From NCBI GenBank assembly GCA_965246905.1, contig CBDFFZ010000012.1, positions 37,860 to 101,859 of the forward strand: a DNA stretch of 64,000 nt, given 5' to 3'. A program made the translations under genes and the position numbers. Position 1 is the first letter of the stretch. Each line of letters begins with the position of its first letter. The notes beneath the pieces were generated by a model. That model saw only the letters and a list, made by a program, of their open reading frames with translations, made no database searches and was not told the origin of the DNA. Shown in pieces: positions 7,927 to 17,182 of this stretch. This stretch comes from UBA1952 sp965246905. GTDB lineage: Bacteria > Bacteroidota > Bacteroidia > Chitinophagales > Chitinophagaceae.

Positions 7927-10164
7927 TTATCGGCCAAATTTATGCTTCAATGCTGCCAGGGCATCATTTATGTCAGCCGGTTCTTTCACCGCTGCGGCTT
8001 GCTTAGGCAGTGGCTTAGCCGCAGGCCGCGCGCCCCTTGCCGGAACCTCAATCGTTTGTTTAATAGACAAAGCAATACGCTTCCGCTGCACATCCACCTC
8101 AAGCACTTTGGCTTTCACCTGCTGACCCAGCTTCAGCGCTTCGGCAGGGTCTGTAATATATTTATGGGCAATTTCGGATACGTGTACCAGCCCGTCCTGC
8201 TTTACACCGATATCTATGAACGCGCCGAATTTCGTAAGGTTGGTTACAATGCCGGGCAGTACAGCTCCTACGTGCACATCCTCAATAGAAAAAATGTTGG
8301 CAAACTCGAATGCCTGTGCTTCATCGCGCGGGTCGAGGCCGGGCTTTTTCAGCTCTTTCAAAATATCCCGGATGGTATGGATGCCGATGATTTCGGTAAC
8401 ATATTGCTGCGCAGGAATTGCCTTAATCAGCTTTTCATTCCCAATAAGGCCCGGCACATCCATCTGTAGATCTGCAGCCATACGGCATACTATTGCATAA
8501 GCTTCGGGATGCACAGCGCTTTTATCCAGCGGGTTTTCTCCATCATTGATCCTCAGAAATCCGGCACATTGCTCATAAGCTTTCGCTCCAAGGCGGGCCA
8601 CTTTCAGCAGTTGCTTCCGGTTAGTGAAGCGGCCAATCTCATTGCGGTGCTGCACAATATTTTCAGCAATCGAAGGGCCGATGCCGCTTACATAGCTCAG
8701 CAGGTGCCTGCTTGCCGTATTCAGGTTTACGCCCACGGCATTTACGCAGCTTTCCACCGTCTGGTCGAGCTTCTGCTTCAGCAATACCTGGCTTACATCA
8801 TGCTGATACTGGCCTACGCCAATGCTTTTCGCATCGATCTTTACCAGCTCCGCAAGCGGGTCCATCAGCCTGCGGCCAATGCTCACAGAGCCACGCACCG
8901 TAATATCCTGATCAGGAAATTCAGCCCGCGCCGTATCCGAGGCCGAATAAACAGACGCGCCGTCTTCATTCACTAAAAATACCGGCAGGCCGAGGGACAA
9001 CTTCTTGATAAACTGTTCTGTTTCGCGGCCTGCCGTGCCATCGCCGATGGCAAAAGCTTCGATGCTGTATTCCTTTACAAGCGTACGTATTTTATGCGCT
9101 GCATCGAGCAGTTTATTGTTTTTTTCGTGGATGTAAATAAGCTCCGTTTTCGTGAGCCCCCCTTTTTCATCAAGGCATACAACCTTGCAACCTGAGCGGT
9201 AGCCGGGATCTATGGCGAGGATGCGCCGGGAGCCAAGCGGCGCTGCAAGCAGGAGCTGGCGCAGATTTGCGGCAAATACATTGATCGATTCCTCATCGGC
9301 CTTTGTTTTAAGTGCCATCCGGAACTCGCTCTCTAACCCCGGCTGCAGCAACCTTCGGTAGGCATCCTTTACTGCGCGCTTTACCTGCGCCCCTGCTTCA
9401 TTGCTGTGCTTCACAAAAACGCTTTCAAGAGCATCCAATGCATCTTCCTCAGGCGGGGCAATCACCATGCGCAGGCATCCTTCCATAAAGCCGCGCAGGA
9501 TGGCCATAATGCGGTGTGCCGGTATTTTAGCTACCGGCTCGGAAAAGTCGAAGTAATCTTTGTATTTAATGCCTTCCGCGTCCTTATCAGCCAGCACCTT
9601 GCTTTGTACCGTGCCCGTTTGCTCAAACAACCGCCGGATACGTGCGCGGGCGGTGGCATCTTCATTGATCAGCTCGGCAATAATATCGCGCGCGCCCTGT
9701 AGGGCATCATCCCCGCTTTTTACATTTTCTGTAAGGAAGGCAGCCGCTTCCTGCTGCACATTTATGGGGCCTTGCGCCAGCAGTAAATTTGCCAGAGGCT
9801 CAAGGCCATTTTCACGTGCGGTCTGGGCTTTGGTTTTGCGTTTGGGCTTGTAAGGCAGGTAAATATCTTCGAGTGCCGCCAGCGTAGAAGCCTTATCCAA
9901 AGCAGCCTGTAGCGCTTCTGTCATCCTGCCCTGCTCTGTGATTGTTTTTTCTATAAAAGCTTTGCGCTCCGAAAATTCCTGCTGGAATTTTGCCTCATCG
10001 CCTATCTGCTGTATCTGCACTTCATCCATCGCGCCGGTGCGGTCTTTGCGGTAGCGGGCTATAAAGGGCAGGGTTGCCCCCTCATCCATCAGCTCCAATA
10101 CGGCGGCTACATTTTTCTCGGCAATATTCAGTTTGGCAGCTACGCCTGCGGCAAATTGTATCAT
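7927..10164 (-). CDS. tex: Tex-family RNA-binding transcription accessory protein
   Basis: A 745-residue Tex/Spt6-like protein that binds nucleic acid and influences transcription. Domains are in the usual order: the N-terminal helical Tex domain with PFIARYRKDRTGAMDE at about residue 35; the RNase H-like YqgF domain starting SRRILAIDPGYRSGCKVV near residue 315; the helix-hairpin-helix pair (QYQHDVSQ, NTASRHLLSYVSGIGPS) around 450-550; and a C-terminal S1 RNA-binding domain (LPGIVTNLTKFGAFIDIG, DGLVHVSEIA) around 640-705, followed by a basic tail. Length matches the family. It converges on the secreted-protein gene upstream, with 65 nt between their stops and no clear terminator. Confidence 0.95.
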   Translation of the reverse strand: MIQFAAGVAAKLNIAEKNVAAVLELMDEGATLPFIARYRKDRTGAMDEVQIQQIGDEAKFQQEFSERKAFIEKTITEQGRMTEALQAALDKASTLAALEDIYLPYKPKRKTKAQTARENGLEPLANLLLAQGPINVQQEAAAFLTENVKSGDDALQGARDIIAELINEDATARARIRRLFEQTGTVQSKVLADKDAEGIKYKDYFDFSEPVAKIPAHRIMAILRGFMEGCLRMVIAPPEEDALDALESVFVKHSNEAGAQVKRAVKDAYRRLLQPGLESEFRMALKTKADEESINVFAANLRQLLLAAPLGSRRILAIDPGYRSGCKVVCLDEKGGLTKTELIYIHEKNNKLLDAAHKIRTLVKEYSIEAFAIGDGTAGRETEQFIKKLSLGLPVFLVNEDGASVYSASDTARAEFPDQDITVRGSVSIGRRLMDPLAELVKIDAKSIGVGQYQHDVSQVLLKQKLDQTVESCVNAVGVNLNTASRHLLSYVSGIGPSIAENIVQHRNEIGRFTNRKQLLKVARLGAKAYEQCAGFLRINDGENPLDKSAVHPEAYAIVCRMAADLQMDVPGLIGNEKLIKAIPAQQYVTEIIGIHTIRDILKELKKPGLDPRDEAQAFEFANIFSIEDVHVGAVLPGIVTNLTKFGAFIDIGVKQDGLVHVSEIAHKYITDPAEALKLGQQVKAKVLEVDVQRKRIALSIKQTIEVPARGARPAAKPLPKQAAAVKEPADINDALAALKHKFGR

Positions 10165-10420
10165 TTACGATCGGGGAGGAATTTTTGGATGGCGAATGTA
10201 GCAAATGGAATCATATCTAAGGGTCATATAGTAATTGGGTAGTGTCTCAATTTGAATATTGAACCACGTACTTATTAATTTACCTGCTGTGGGACTATAC
10301 ATATCTACGTTGCAGTGAGCGATATTCATACTGATACACTGCCAGAATTACAGATGGATTGAAAGATATTGAATAATGGTACAGATGTGGGTTGCATTCC
10401 TTATTCCACGCCCAAACTTT

Positions 10421-10428
10421 TACCTTTG
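10421..10428 (+). promoter_or_regulatory. -7 box TACCTTTG of the acyl-CoA carboxylase gene
   Basis: TACCTTTG matches TAnnTTTG exactly and ends 11 nt before the ATG at 10440, predicting a leader of about 8 nt. A -33 TTTG at the canonical 19-nt spacing was not found. The box lies inside the extended open frame starting at 10392, so ATG 10440 is favoured. The rest of the 275-nt gap between tex and this gene shows no other recognisable feature. Confidence 0.5.
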
Positions 10429-10439
10429 CGCCCACCGAT

Positions 10440-11981
10440 ATGAAAAACAAGATTGCTCTCCTGAAAGAAAAAACCGCGCAGGCTAAGCTGGGCGGTGGCG
10501 CCAAACGAATAGAAAGCCAGCATGGCAAAGGCAAGCTCACCGCCCGCGAGCGCCTCGAGCTCCTGCTTGATGAAGGCTCTTTTCAGGAAACCGGCATGAT
10601 GGTAACGCACCGCAGCAAGGACTTCGGGATGGAGAAAGAGCAATACCTCGGCGACGGCGTTGTTACCGGCTTTGGCACGGTGCATGGCCGGTTGGTGTAT
10701 GTTTATTCACAGGATTTTACGGTATTCGGCGGCAGCCTCAGCGAAACACATGCTGAGAAGATCGTAAAGATCATGGACCTGGCGCTGCAGAACGGCGCGC
10801 CGGTAATAGGGCTTAATGACAGCGGCGGGGCACGCATCCAGGAAGGTGTGGTATCCTTAGGTGGCTATGCCGATATTTTTCATCGCAATGTGCAGGCTTC
10901 GGGCGTGGTACCGCAGCTTTCCGCCATTATGGGTCCCTGTGCAGGTGGTGCCGTATATTCCCCGGCCATAACAGATTTTATATTGATGGTGGAGCATACC
11001 TCCTATATGTTTGTAACCGGGCCGAATGTGGTAAAAACAGTGACCCATGAAAATGTAACGAGCGAGGAGCTTGGCGGCGCGCATACGCATGCATCGCGCA
11101 GCGGGGTTACGCATTTTGCCTGTGCCCATGAAGTCGAGTGCATCGAGCGGCTCAAGGAGCTGCTGAGCTATATGCCGCAAAACTGTGAAGATGAAGCTCC
11201 GGTATATCCTTACGAAGCCGGCAATGAGATCCGTGAAAAGCTGAACAGCATTATCCCTCAAAATCCCAATCAGCCCTATGATATTAAAGAAGTAATTGAA
11301 GAAATTACTGACGAGGCTTCCTTCCTCGAAGTGCATAAACAGTATGCAGAAAATATAGTTGTCGGCTTTGCACGATTGGCAGGCCGGAGCATCGGTATCG
11401 TGGCCAACCAGCCTGCAAGTATGGCCGGTGTGCTGGATATCAATTCGAGCAGGAAGGGCGCAAGGTTTGTGCGGTTCTGCGATGCTTTCAACATCCCGCT
11501 GCTGGTACTGGTGGATGTTCCCGGTTTTCTGCCCGGCACCGATCAGGAATGGAATGGCATTATTACGAATGGCGCAAAGCTGCTCTATGCATTGAGCGAA
11601 GCGACTGTACCTAAAGTAACCATGATTACCCGCAAGGCATATGGCGGTGCCTACGATGTAATGAACAGCAAGCACATAGGCGCGGACCTCAATTTTGCCT
11701 GGCCAACCGCTGAGATTGCCGTGATGGGTGCAAAAGGAGCTGCTGAGATCATCTTCAAAAAAGAAATTTCCGAAGCAGCAGATAAAGAAGGCAAAATGAA
11801 GGAAAAGGAGCTGGAATACGCCGGCAAATTTGCAAACCCCTACGGGGCAGCAGCACGTGGCTTTATTGATGAAGTGATCCTGCCGGAAGTAAGCCGGGAG
11901 CGACTCATAAAAGCGTATGCGATGCTGAAAAATAAGGTAGTGAATACCCCGAAGCGCAAGCACGGAAATATTCCGCTATAA
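10440..11981 (+). CDS. Acyl-CoA carboxylase, carboxyltransferase (beta) subunit
   Basis: A 513-residue carboxyltransferase of the propionyl-CoA / acetyl-CoA carboxylase type, which moves the carboxyl group from carboxybiotin to an acyl-CoA. Paired crotonase-fold domains are visible: the N-terminal half with KLTARERLELLLDEGSF, INDSGGARIQEGV-like LNDSGGARIQEGVVSLGGY and GPCAGGAVYSPA, and the C-terminal half with DINSSRKGARFVRFCDAFNI, LVDVPGFLPGTDQEWNGII and ITRKAYGGAYDVMNSKH. Length is typical for PccB. The biotin carboxylase and biotin carrier partners are not in this window. Propionyl-CoA is the likeliest substrate in Bacteroidota, but sequence alone does not settle it. The downstream membrane gene starts at the next base. 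Confidence 0.92.
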   Translation: MKNKIALLKEKTAQAKLGGGAKRIESQHGKGKLTARERLELLLDEGSFQETGMMVTHRSKDFGMEKEQYLGDGVVTGFGTVHGRLVYVYSQDFTVFGGSLSETHAEKIVKIMDLALQNGAPVIGLNDSGGARIQEGVVSLGGYADIFHRNVQASGVVPQLSAIMGPCAGGAVYSPAITDFILMVEHTSYMFVTGPNVVKTVTHENVTSEELGGAHTHASRSGVTHFACAHEVECIERLKELLSYMPQNCEDEAPVYPYEAGNEIREKLNSIIPQNPNQPYDIKEVIEEITDEASFLEVHKQYAENIVVGFARLAGRSIGIVANQPASMAGVLDINSSRKGARFVRFCDAFNIPLLVLVDVPGFLPGTDQEWNGIITNGAKLLYALSEATVPKVTMITRKAYGGAYDVMNSKHIGADLNFAWPTAEIAVMGAKGAAEIIFKKEISEAADKEGKMKEKELEYAGKFANPYGAAARGFIDEVILPEVSRERLIKAYAMLKNKVVNTPKRKHGNIPL

Positions 11982-12782
11982 GTGAAAGGGCTGATCAATT
12001 GGCTGCTCGCTTCCAGTGTTTTTACTGCGGCCTGCTCTCTTTCGCTCTGCCTCGCAACAGAAAAGCTACTGCTTGGCGCGGTACCTCCGTTGGTGTCTCC
12101 GCTGCACTGCCTAATTATCGGGAGCTCGCTGCTTGAGTACAACGTACACCGGCTTTTTAACCCGCATGCAATTTCCGGCATCAACCGCCGCTGGTATTAT
12201 GCGCTCTCTGCTACCGGACTTTTGCTCTGCCTGGGTTCTTTGCCCTTCCTCTCCGTACATTTTATAGCGTGGCTGGCATTTTTGGGAGCCATTACCATTA
12301 GCTATTCTCTGCCGGTATTCAAGCGGAGGCTGAAAGATTTCGGATTGCTAAAAATTGCAGTGCTCACTACCGTTTGGGTCATTGCAACCACTGTATTGCC
12401 TGTTGTTTACTGGCACAAACCGCTCACCTTTTTCTGGTGGAAAATCGTGCTCCGCACTGAGCTGATATTTGCGCTTTGTATCGCTTTCGATATACGCGAT
12501 ATGCCTTTTGATGCTTCCCGCAATGTACTTACACTGGCCGGCAGGCTAGGCATTCCGAAAGCTTACCACATAATAGATGCAGTGCTTTTGGTGTTTTTTA
12601 TAACCGGCATCTGCCAGCTTTATTTTGAGCGGAGCGTCCTGCATTTAATAGCTATCGCTATTACTTACATTGCTGCAAAAAGCGCCATTACCTACTCCCG
12701 CAGAAACGCGCATAACCATGTGTACCTCGGCCTTATTGATGGAGTGATGCTGCTTTACGGAGTATTGGTTATTCTCCTATAA
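11982..12782 (+). CDS. UbiA-like polytopic membrane protein
   Basis: A 266-residue hydrophobic protein with about eight membrane segments. The motif FDIRDMPFDASRNVLTLAGRLG in the second half resembles the second Asp-rich motif of UbiA-type prenyltransferases (DxxD followed by TLAxxLG). The first Asp-rich motif (NDxxDxxxD) is not preserved: at the matching position there is NVHRLFNPHAI. It may therefore be a divergent or non-catalytic member. The start is GTG at 11982, directly abutting the TAA of the carboxylase, which implies one transcript, although a link between the two functions is not obvious. Assignment to the superfamily is moderate; substrate unknown. Confidence 0.6.
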   Translation: MKGLINWLLASSVFTAACSLSLCLATEKLLLGAVPPLVSPLHCLIIGSSLLEYNVHRLFNPHAISGINRRWYYALSATGLLLCLGSLPFLSVHFIAWLAFLGAITISYSLPVFKRRLKDFGLLKIAVLTTVWVIATTVLPVVYWHKPLTFFWWKIVLRTELIFALCIAFDIRDMPFDASRNVLTLAGRLGIPKAYHIIDAVLLVFFITGICQLYFERSVLHLIAIAITYIAAKSAITYSRRNAHNHVYLGLIDGVMLLYGVLVILL

Positions 12783-12812
12783 AACAGCATCACCGGAAAA
12801 ATTATCAATATC

Positions 12813-13181
12813 TTAATGCTGCTTAAGTATCTCCTGCCAGTGGGCCATACTTACGGTACCAACTAAAGCAAGCATAACGATTACAAAAGTGAGGTACAGT
12901 GCAGAAAGCGCTACACCAATAATGGCGCACGTCCGGCCAGCTTTCAGGTTTTTAAAGGAAGATTCGCTATACTGGCCCGGCGCAGCATTGAACAGGGCCA
13001 TATCTTTTTTTGCAAGGACGAGCGCAATAACGCCACATATTAATCCGATTATTCCATAGCAAAAGCAGGTAACGATGGATACAATGCCCAGCACCAGCAC
13101 TGCTGTTGCATTGGGTAGTGCCATCTGGCCACCGGGAAATATATTTTGCTGCTGCTGTGGGGGGATGTTTGTGTTTTCCAT
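12813..13181 (-). CDS. Small two-helix membrane protein (CCC-motif / DUF4190-like)
   Basis: A 122-residue protein with a Gln/Pro-rich cytoplasmic N-terminus (MENTNIPPQQQQNIFPGGQ), a first membrane region (TAVLVLGIVSIVTCFCYGII and on, about 25-55) and a second helix (ALSALYLTFVIVMLALVG, about 93-112). The layout, including the loop LAKKDMALF and the segment NLKAGRTCAIIGVALS, matches small Bacteroidota proteins annotated as CCC-motif or DUF4190-like. Function is unknown. Its ATG abuts the TAG of the upstream DUF2752 gene, so both are read from one minus-strand transcript. Confidence 0.65.
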   Translation of the reverse strand: MENTNIPPQQQQNIFPGGQMALPNATAVLVLGIVSIVTCFCYGIIGLICGVIALVLAKKDMALFNAAPGQYSESSFKNLKAGRTCAIIGVALSALYLTFVIVMLALVGTVSMAHWQEILKQH

Positions 13182-13496
13182 CTAAATAAAAATCTGGTTG
13201 TTGATAATCTTGTAAACATAAAACCCAAAAGTGATAATTGCAATACATAGCTGTAAGCCCACAATGAGCGAGGCGCCTTTTCGGAACCTGAATTTCAAAT
13301 GAAAAGGCAGAAACAGAAATAGCAGTACAAGAGGTATTGCCGCAGGATGAAGCCGAAGGCTGGTTCCTAATTCACCCCGCAGCAGCGCAATAATGCTGCG
13401 TTGCAGCCCACAGCCCGGACAGGCCATGTGCAGCAACTGCCGCGAAGGGCAGGCGAGCAGGTGGTGCTCCAAAAAACATATCAGCTCTTGATACAC
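13182..13496 (-). CDS. DUF2752 membrane protein
   Basis: A 104-residue membrane protein with the DUF2752 signature ACPGCGLQRSIIALLRGE near residue 30, followed by LHPAAIPLVLLFLFLPFHL and a second helix (LIVGLQLCIAIITFGFYVY). DUF2752 proteins are small two- or three-helix proteins of unknown role, found widely in Bacteroidota and often beside DUF4190- or TM2-like genes, as here. The stop abuts the start of the downstream gene, so translation may be coupled. The paired Cys-x-x-Cys in CPGC could bind metal or form a disulfide; that is speculation. Confidence 0.8.
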   Translation of the reverse strand: MYQELICFLEHHLLACPSRQLLHMACPGCGLQRSIIALLRGELGTSLRLHPAAIPLVLLFLFLPFHLKFRFRKGASLIVGLQLCIAIITFGFYVYKIINNQIFI

Positions 13497-13529
13497 GTTG
13501 CGGCCGGATTAAATGTGAGGTTATAGCTA

Positions 13530-14003
13530 TTATCGTTTTACCACCAATGTGCCTGCCATCTTATCATGCAGGGTCTGTTTCTTATCATCCCAAGTCATCA
13601 TTAAATAGCCAATAAAGAGAATAAGGGTGGAAAGTATCTTCCCGAAATAACGCCCAGTAGCATTCACAAATGAAATTCTGTTTCCGTCAACGGAAGTAAC
13701 AACCATTCCCACAGCGCGTTTCCCGATTGTTGCCTGTGCCGCGCTGGATTCCTGAAGTGCATAATAAAGCCAGTTGGTACCTAAATTGATAAAGGTTGCA
13801 GGATTGGAATAATAACGCACAAACCAACTTTGATAATCATGCCCTGTATAGCCCATAGAATTGCCCAAAGCATAATTCACAACCGCGTTTGCAATGCCTA
13901 ATATGATGGCATCAATAAGCGCTGCACCTACACGTTCCCAGAATGTTGCATATACAATAGGTCGCTCTGTAAATATTTGCGATGAATAATTTTCATTTTC
14001 CAT
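13530..14003 (-). CDS. RDD family membrane protein
   Basis: A 157-residue protein of the RDD family (named for an Arg-Asp-Asp pattern; general function unknown, some members proposed as ion transporters). Visible features: WERVGAALIDAIILGIANAV as the first membrane helix with the typical R..D pair, a second helical region ending in QATIGKRAVGMVV, which is the family's conserved KR-x-x-G segment, and a third helix (ILSTLILFIGYLMMTWDDKK) followed by LHDKMAGTLVVKR at the C-terminus. The ATG at 14003 (MENENYSS) is preferred over an upstream start, since residues before it are AT-rich and lack homology. It is divergent from trmB. Confidence 0.85.
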   Translation of the reverse strand: MENENYSSQIFTERPIVYATFWERVGAALIDAIILGIANAVVNYALGNSMGYTGHDYQSWFVRYYSNPATFINLGTNWLYYALQESSAAQATIGKRAVGMVVTSVDGNRISFVNATGRYFGKILSTLILFIGYLMMTWDDKKQTLHDKMAGTLVVKR

Positions 14004-14109
14004 TAAGTGATTTTTCGTAAAGAAAAAGTCTTTTGATTTAACCCGCAAATTGATACGGTTATTAATTTTGCACGCTTTATAAATTTTAATGGTTGGCACG
14101 ATGCCTCCG

Positions 14110-14117
14110 TATCTTTG
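14110..14117 (+). promoter_or_regulatory. -7 box TATCTTTG of trmB
   Basis: A perfect TAnnTTTG element ends 10 nt before the trmB ATG, predicting a leader of about 7 nt. No TTTG sits at the expected 19-nt upstream spacing; the nearest TTG (14093) is too close. The match to the -7 consensus and the position in a divergent intergenic gap support promoter function. Confidence 0.5.
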
Positions 14118-14127
14118 AGGTGTAATT

Positions 14128-14823
14128 ATGGCTCAGAAAAAGTTAGTGCGCTTTGCTGCTATTGAAACCTATACAAACGTGCTCCAATACCCGGAAGGCA
14201 TGGCGGGTAACTGGAAAGATCATTTTAAAAATGAACATCCCATAACCCTGGAGCTTGCCTGCGGTAAAGGTGAGTACAGTGTAGGGCTTGGCCGGGAGCA
14301 CAAAGAGCGGAATTTTATTGGCGTGGATGTGAAAGGCAACCGTATCTACATTGGCGCAAAGAAATCGCTTGCTGAAGGGCTTACGAATGTTGCTTTTCTT
14401 CGGACGCAGATCCAGCAATTGCCGCAATATTTTGAACCGGGAGAAGTCGCTGAAATTTGGATCATTTTTCCTGATCCTTTTCTCCGGGAAGGAAAGGCGA
14501 AGAACCGGCTTACCCATCCGCGCTTCCTTGCCCAATACCAAAAAGTTTTAAAGCCCGGCGCACGTATCCATCTTAAAACGGATTCCAGAGAGTTGTATGA
14601 TTATACACAGGAATCTATAGCGGAAACCGGCTGCACCGTCCACGAAAACATTGCAGACATTTACGGGAAAGATAAAGCTACCGGACCGTTGGCCATACAA
14701 ACACATTACGAAGGCATGCACCTTGCAGAGGGCCGCATTATTAATTACCTTTCTTTTTCGCTGCCGGAAAAAATGATCGTATTGCCGCCTAAAAAGAAAA
14801 AGGAAGAGGCAACAAATGACTGA
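14128..14823 (+). CDS. trmB: tRNA (guanine-N7-)-methyltransferase
   Basis: A 231-residue SAM-dependent methyltransferase that makes m7G46 in tRNA variable loops. The SAM-binding motif ELACGKGEYSVGLGREH appears near residue 40, followed by NFIGVDVKGNRIYIGAKK, and the family signature IFPDPFLREGKAKNRLTHPR near residue 115, with LKTDSRELYDYT downstream. Length is typical. The last 8 nt overlap the start of the next small gene, which in turn overlaps an alkyltransferase-like gene. The three form a tight overlapping nucleic-acid-related operon. Confidence 0.95.
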   Translation: MAQKKLVRFAAIETYTNVLQYPEGMAGNWKDHFKNEHPITLELACGKGEYSVGLGREHKERNFIGVDVKGNRIYIGAKKSLAEGLTNVAFLRTQIQQLPQYFEPGEVAEIWIIFPDPFLREGKAKNRLTHPRFLAQYQKVLKPGARIHLKTDSRELYDYTQESIAETGCTVHENIADIYGKDKATGPLAIQTHYEGMHLAEGRIINYLSFSLPEKMIVLPPKKKKEEATND

Positions 14824-15010
14824 GGGTGAAGATTATTTGCTGCTCCCCGATGGCAGGCTTGTATTTACAGCTACATGGCTTCAAAAGCGGGGTTATTGCT
14901 GCGGTAACGGCTGCCTGAACTGTCCATACGATTATGAAAAAGTAACCGAGCCGGGCAGAACAAAACTGCTGGCATTACGAAAACAAAAAGCGAATGAGCA
15001 GGGAGGCTGA
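14816..15010 (+). CDS. Small Cys-rich protein, DUF5522-like
   Basis: A 64-residue protein with KRGYCCGNGCLNCPYDY, a C-C-x3-C-x2-C arrangement that looks like a metal-binding knuckle. This pattern occurs in short DUF5522-type proteins of Bacteroidota; function is unknown. Its ATG lies inside the trmB 3' end (8-nt overlap) and its own 3' end overlaps the following gene by 17 nt, so the three are probably translationally coupled. The position between a tRNA methyltransferase and an alkyltransferase-like protein suggests a nucleic-acid-linked role, which is inference only. Confidence 0.75.
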   Translation: MTEGEDYLLLPDGRLVFTATWLQKRGYCCGNGCLNCPYDYEKVTEPGRTKLLALRKQKANEQGG

Positions 15011-15335
15011 CGTTTACGAAGCAATCTATGATATAGTACGGCTTGTACCTAAAGGCCGGGTAACGTCTTATGGCGCGATTGCGGCTGCTATTGGTATGAA
15101 AAGCGGCGCCCGTATGGTGGGCTACGCAATGAATAATTGCCATGGTGCAAAGCCCAAAGTACCTGCGCACAGAGTAGTAAACAGCAAAGGACTCCTTACC
15201 GGCAAGCATCATTTTGGTAATGGAGATGAAATGCAAAAGCTACTCGAAAAGGAGAAAATTATGGTTGTTAAGGATCAGGTGCAGGAATTTGACCGCCTTT
15301 TTTGGGATCCCGCAAAAGAAATTTCCAATTATTAA
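14994..15335 (+). CDS. Alkyltransferase-like (ATL) protein, MGMT-fold without active Cys
   Basis: A 113-residue protein with the DNA-binding domain of O6-alkylguanine-DNA alkyltransferases: VYEAIYDIVRLVPKGRVTSY, YGAIAAAIG, GARMVGYAMN and the recognition region. The active-site motif PCHR is replaced by PAHR (VPAHRVVNSKG), so the alkyl-accepting cysteine is absent. Such ATL proteins bind O6-alkylguanine lesions and hand them to nucleotide excision repair rather than reversing them. The usual ATL motif is PWHR or PxHR, so Ala at this place fits the class. It overlaps the DUF5522-like gene by 17 nt. Confidence 0.88.
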   Translation: MSREADVYEAIYDIVRLVPKGRVTSYGAIAAAIGMKSGARMVGYAMNNCHGAKPKVPAHRVVNSKGLLTGKHHFGNGDEMQKLLEKEKIMVVKDQVQEFDRLFWDPAKEISNY

Positions 15336-15394
15336 AAGTTTGGTACGATTTTTGCAATAGGTATTGTATAAATCAAATCATTGAATATTACCGA

Positions 15395-17099
15395 ATGGAA
15401 CCCCTGACCCTTCGGCCATTTAAGGCCAAATATTGTCGCATTTTTCTTTTATCAACACTTGTTTTCACGATTGCGGCCTGCACCGGCACCAATCATGAGA
15501 AGGAAAAGGACGGCAACCCGGAGAAAAAGGTAATTGAATCAAAAACCGGTGATCTCTTTTCAAAAGAAGCATTTGTGCAATCGCTAGCTGCTTCGCTACA
15601 TCGGGTAGATACGCTGGATAGCAATTTTCGCAAACGTGGTGTTACGCCGGGCAATGCGCTGGCTTATACTTACCAGCGAATAGGCTACCAGCCTTTATGG
15701 GTGGAAGAAGCAGGCATTACCGAAGCTGCTGTTACCCTTATCAATGAGCTCGATAGTCTGAGGCTGGATGGCCTGAATCCGGAACGCTATGGCCGGAAAA
15801 AGCTTTCGGCTGCGTTGGATAAAATAAAAGCGGCTAAACCTACGCTTGCTGAAGTTATCGCTTTTGATACAGCATGTACTAATAGCTATTTGCATGCTTC
15901 GCATCATTTATTATTCGGCCTGGTATCTCCGAAAATAGCCGACAATCAATGGTTTCATACAAATGATACCTTTTGGCGCGCGCCCCGGAATCTTTATACA
16001 AAGCTGAATAATGAAGCAAAATATACTGCGCTTAATACTTATCGCCCCCAACTGCCTACATATGCGCTGCTTCGGCAGGAATATGGCCGTTATTTTAATT
16101 TAGCGCATGATCAGACACTTCTAAGCTATAAAAGTAAAATCCAATTTTCTGACCCTCTTTCTGATAGTGGAATCCGGTATATTATTCAAAAAGAAGATCC
16201 CTGGGCAACCACCGTAGCAGATGATTCCCTGAGTGCCGGCGGTCAAATGCTTCGGGCCTTTCAGGAAGCCAGAGGTCTTGCTCCGTCAGCAAAAATGGAT
16301 AGTACTACCTTCCGCGCGCTGGCAATGAGCCCGGATAGTGTGCTTGCCACAATTGCTGCAAATATGGAGCGCATCCGCTGGATGCCGCAGCAAATGGAAA
16401 ACCAGTATGTGCTGGTGAACATACCGCTGATGGAGCTTTTTTATAAGAAGGATGGAGCAGATGCTTTTCATATGCGCGTGGTGGTTGGTAAGCCTGCCCG
16501 GCAAACGCCCCGCGCTGAACGCGGATATGGCCAACGTGGTATTTAGTCCGCCGTGGGGCGTGCCCCCAACCATCCTTAAAAATGATGTATTGCCCGGAAT
16601 CGCAAAGCGGGGTGGCGCCTATCTTGCACGTAAGGGCCTTAAGGCCTACAACAGGCAGGGCAAGATGGTAAGCGCAGGATTGGTTACCGCAAAAAATTAC
16701 CGCAGCTTTAATTTTCGTCAGCCACCGGGCGCGCGGAATGCGCTCGGCGAAGTGAAGTTTAACCTGCCTAACAAGTGGGATATATATCTGCACGATACAC
16801 CGCACCGCGAGGATTTTGCAAAGCGTTTCCGTGCGCGCAGCTCAGGCTGCGTACGGGTAGCACACCCGAGGGAATTTGCGGAATTTATTTTGAAGGATAT
16901 AGAAGGGCGCAACTTCGATCAGCAAATTATAGATTCTATTATCCAGACGCGCCAGACGCGTTTTGAGCAGCTCAGCAAGAAGATTCCGGTGCATATTATC
17001 TATCTCACTGCATTTGAAGACAGCACCAGCACGCACATCCGGCTTCTCACCGACGTCTATCACCGCGATGCCAGATTGATTGCCGCTATGGCCAACTGA
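15395..17099 (+). CDS. L,D-transpeptidase lipoprotein (frameshifted at 16508-16511)
   Basis: A murein L,D-transpeptidase of about 567 residues once one frameshift is repaired. The N-terminus (FLLSTLVFTIAACTGT) is a lipoprotein signal with Cys after the lipobox. A scaffold region with a peptidoglycan-binding-like part (GGQMLRAFQEARGL) follows, then the YkuD catalytic domain with YLHDTPHREDFAKRF and the catalytic cysteine in RSSGCVRVAHP. The frame breaks at a CCCC run (16508-16511): removing one C joins KPARQTP to ALNADMANVVFSPPWGVPP, exactly the family's conserved continuation. Both halves look otherwise intact, so a base-calling error is more likely than a pseudogene. Start at ATG 15395, which begins the signal. 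Confidence 0.85.
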
Positions 17100-17160
17100 T
17101 AAGCGCTAAAATGCCAGCTTTATTAACTGAATGATAGCCGTACATAGCTATTGCTCCTGA

Positions 17161-17168
17161 TAACTTTG
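17161..17168 (+). promoter_or_regulatory. -7 box TAACTTTG upstream of the split 5'-nucleotidase genes
   Basis: A perfect TAnnTTTG element ending 14 nt before ATG 17183, predicting a leader of roughly 11 nt. No TTTG was seen at the 19-nt spacing upstream. Confidence 0.45.
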
Positions 17169-17182
17169 CATCAATCCCCTCT

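Noticed and set aside
10857..11963. 368-codon open frame on the minus strand opposite the acyl-CoA carboxylase gene
   Set aside because: It is the antisense of a strongly conserved gene; Cys/His-rich composition and no recognisable motif.
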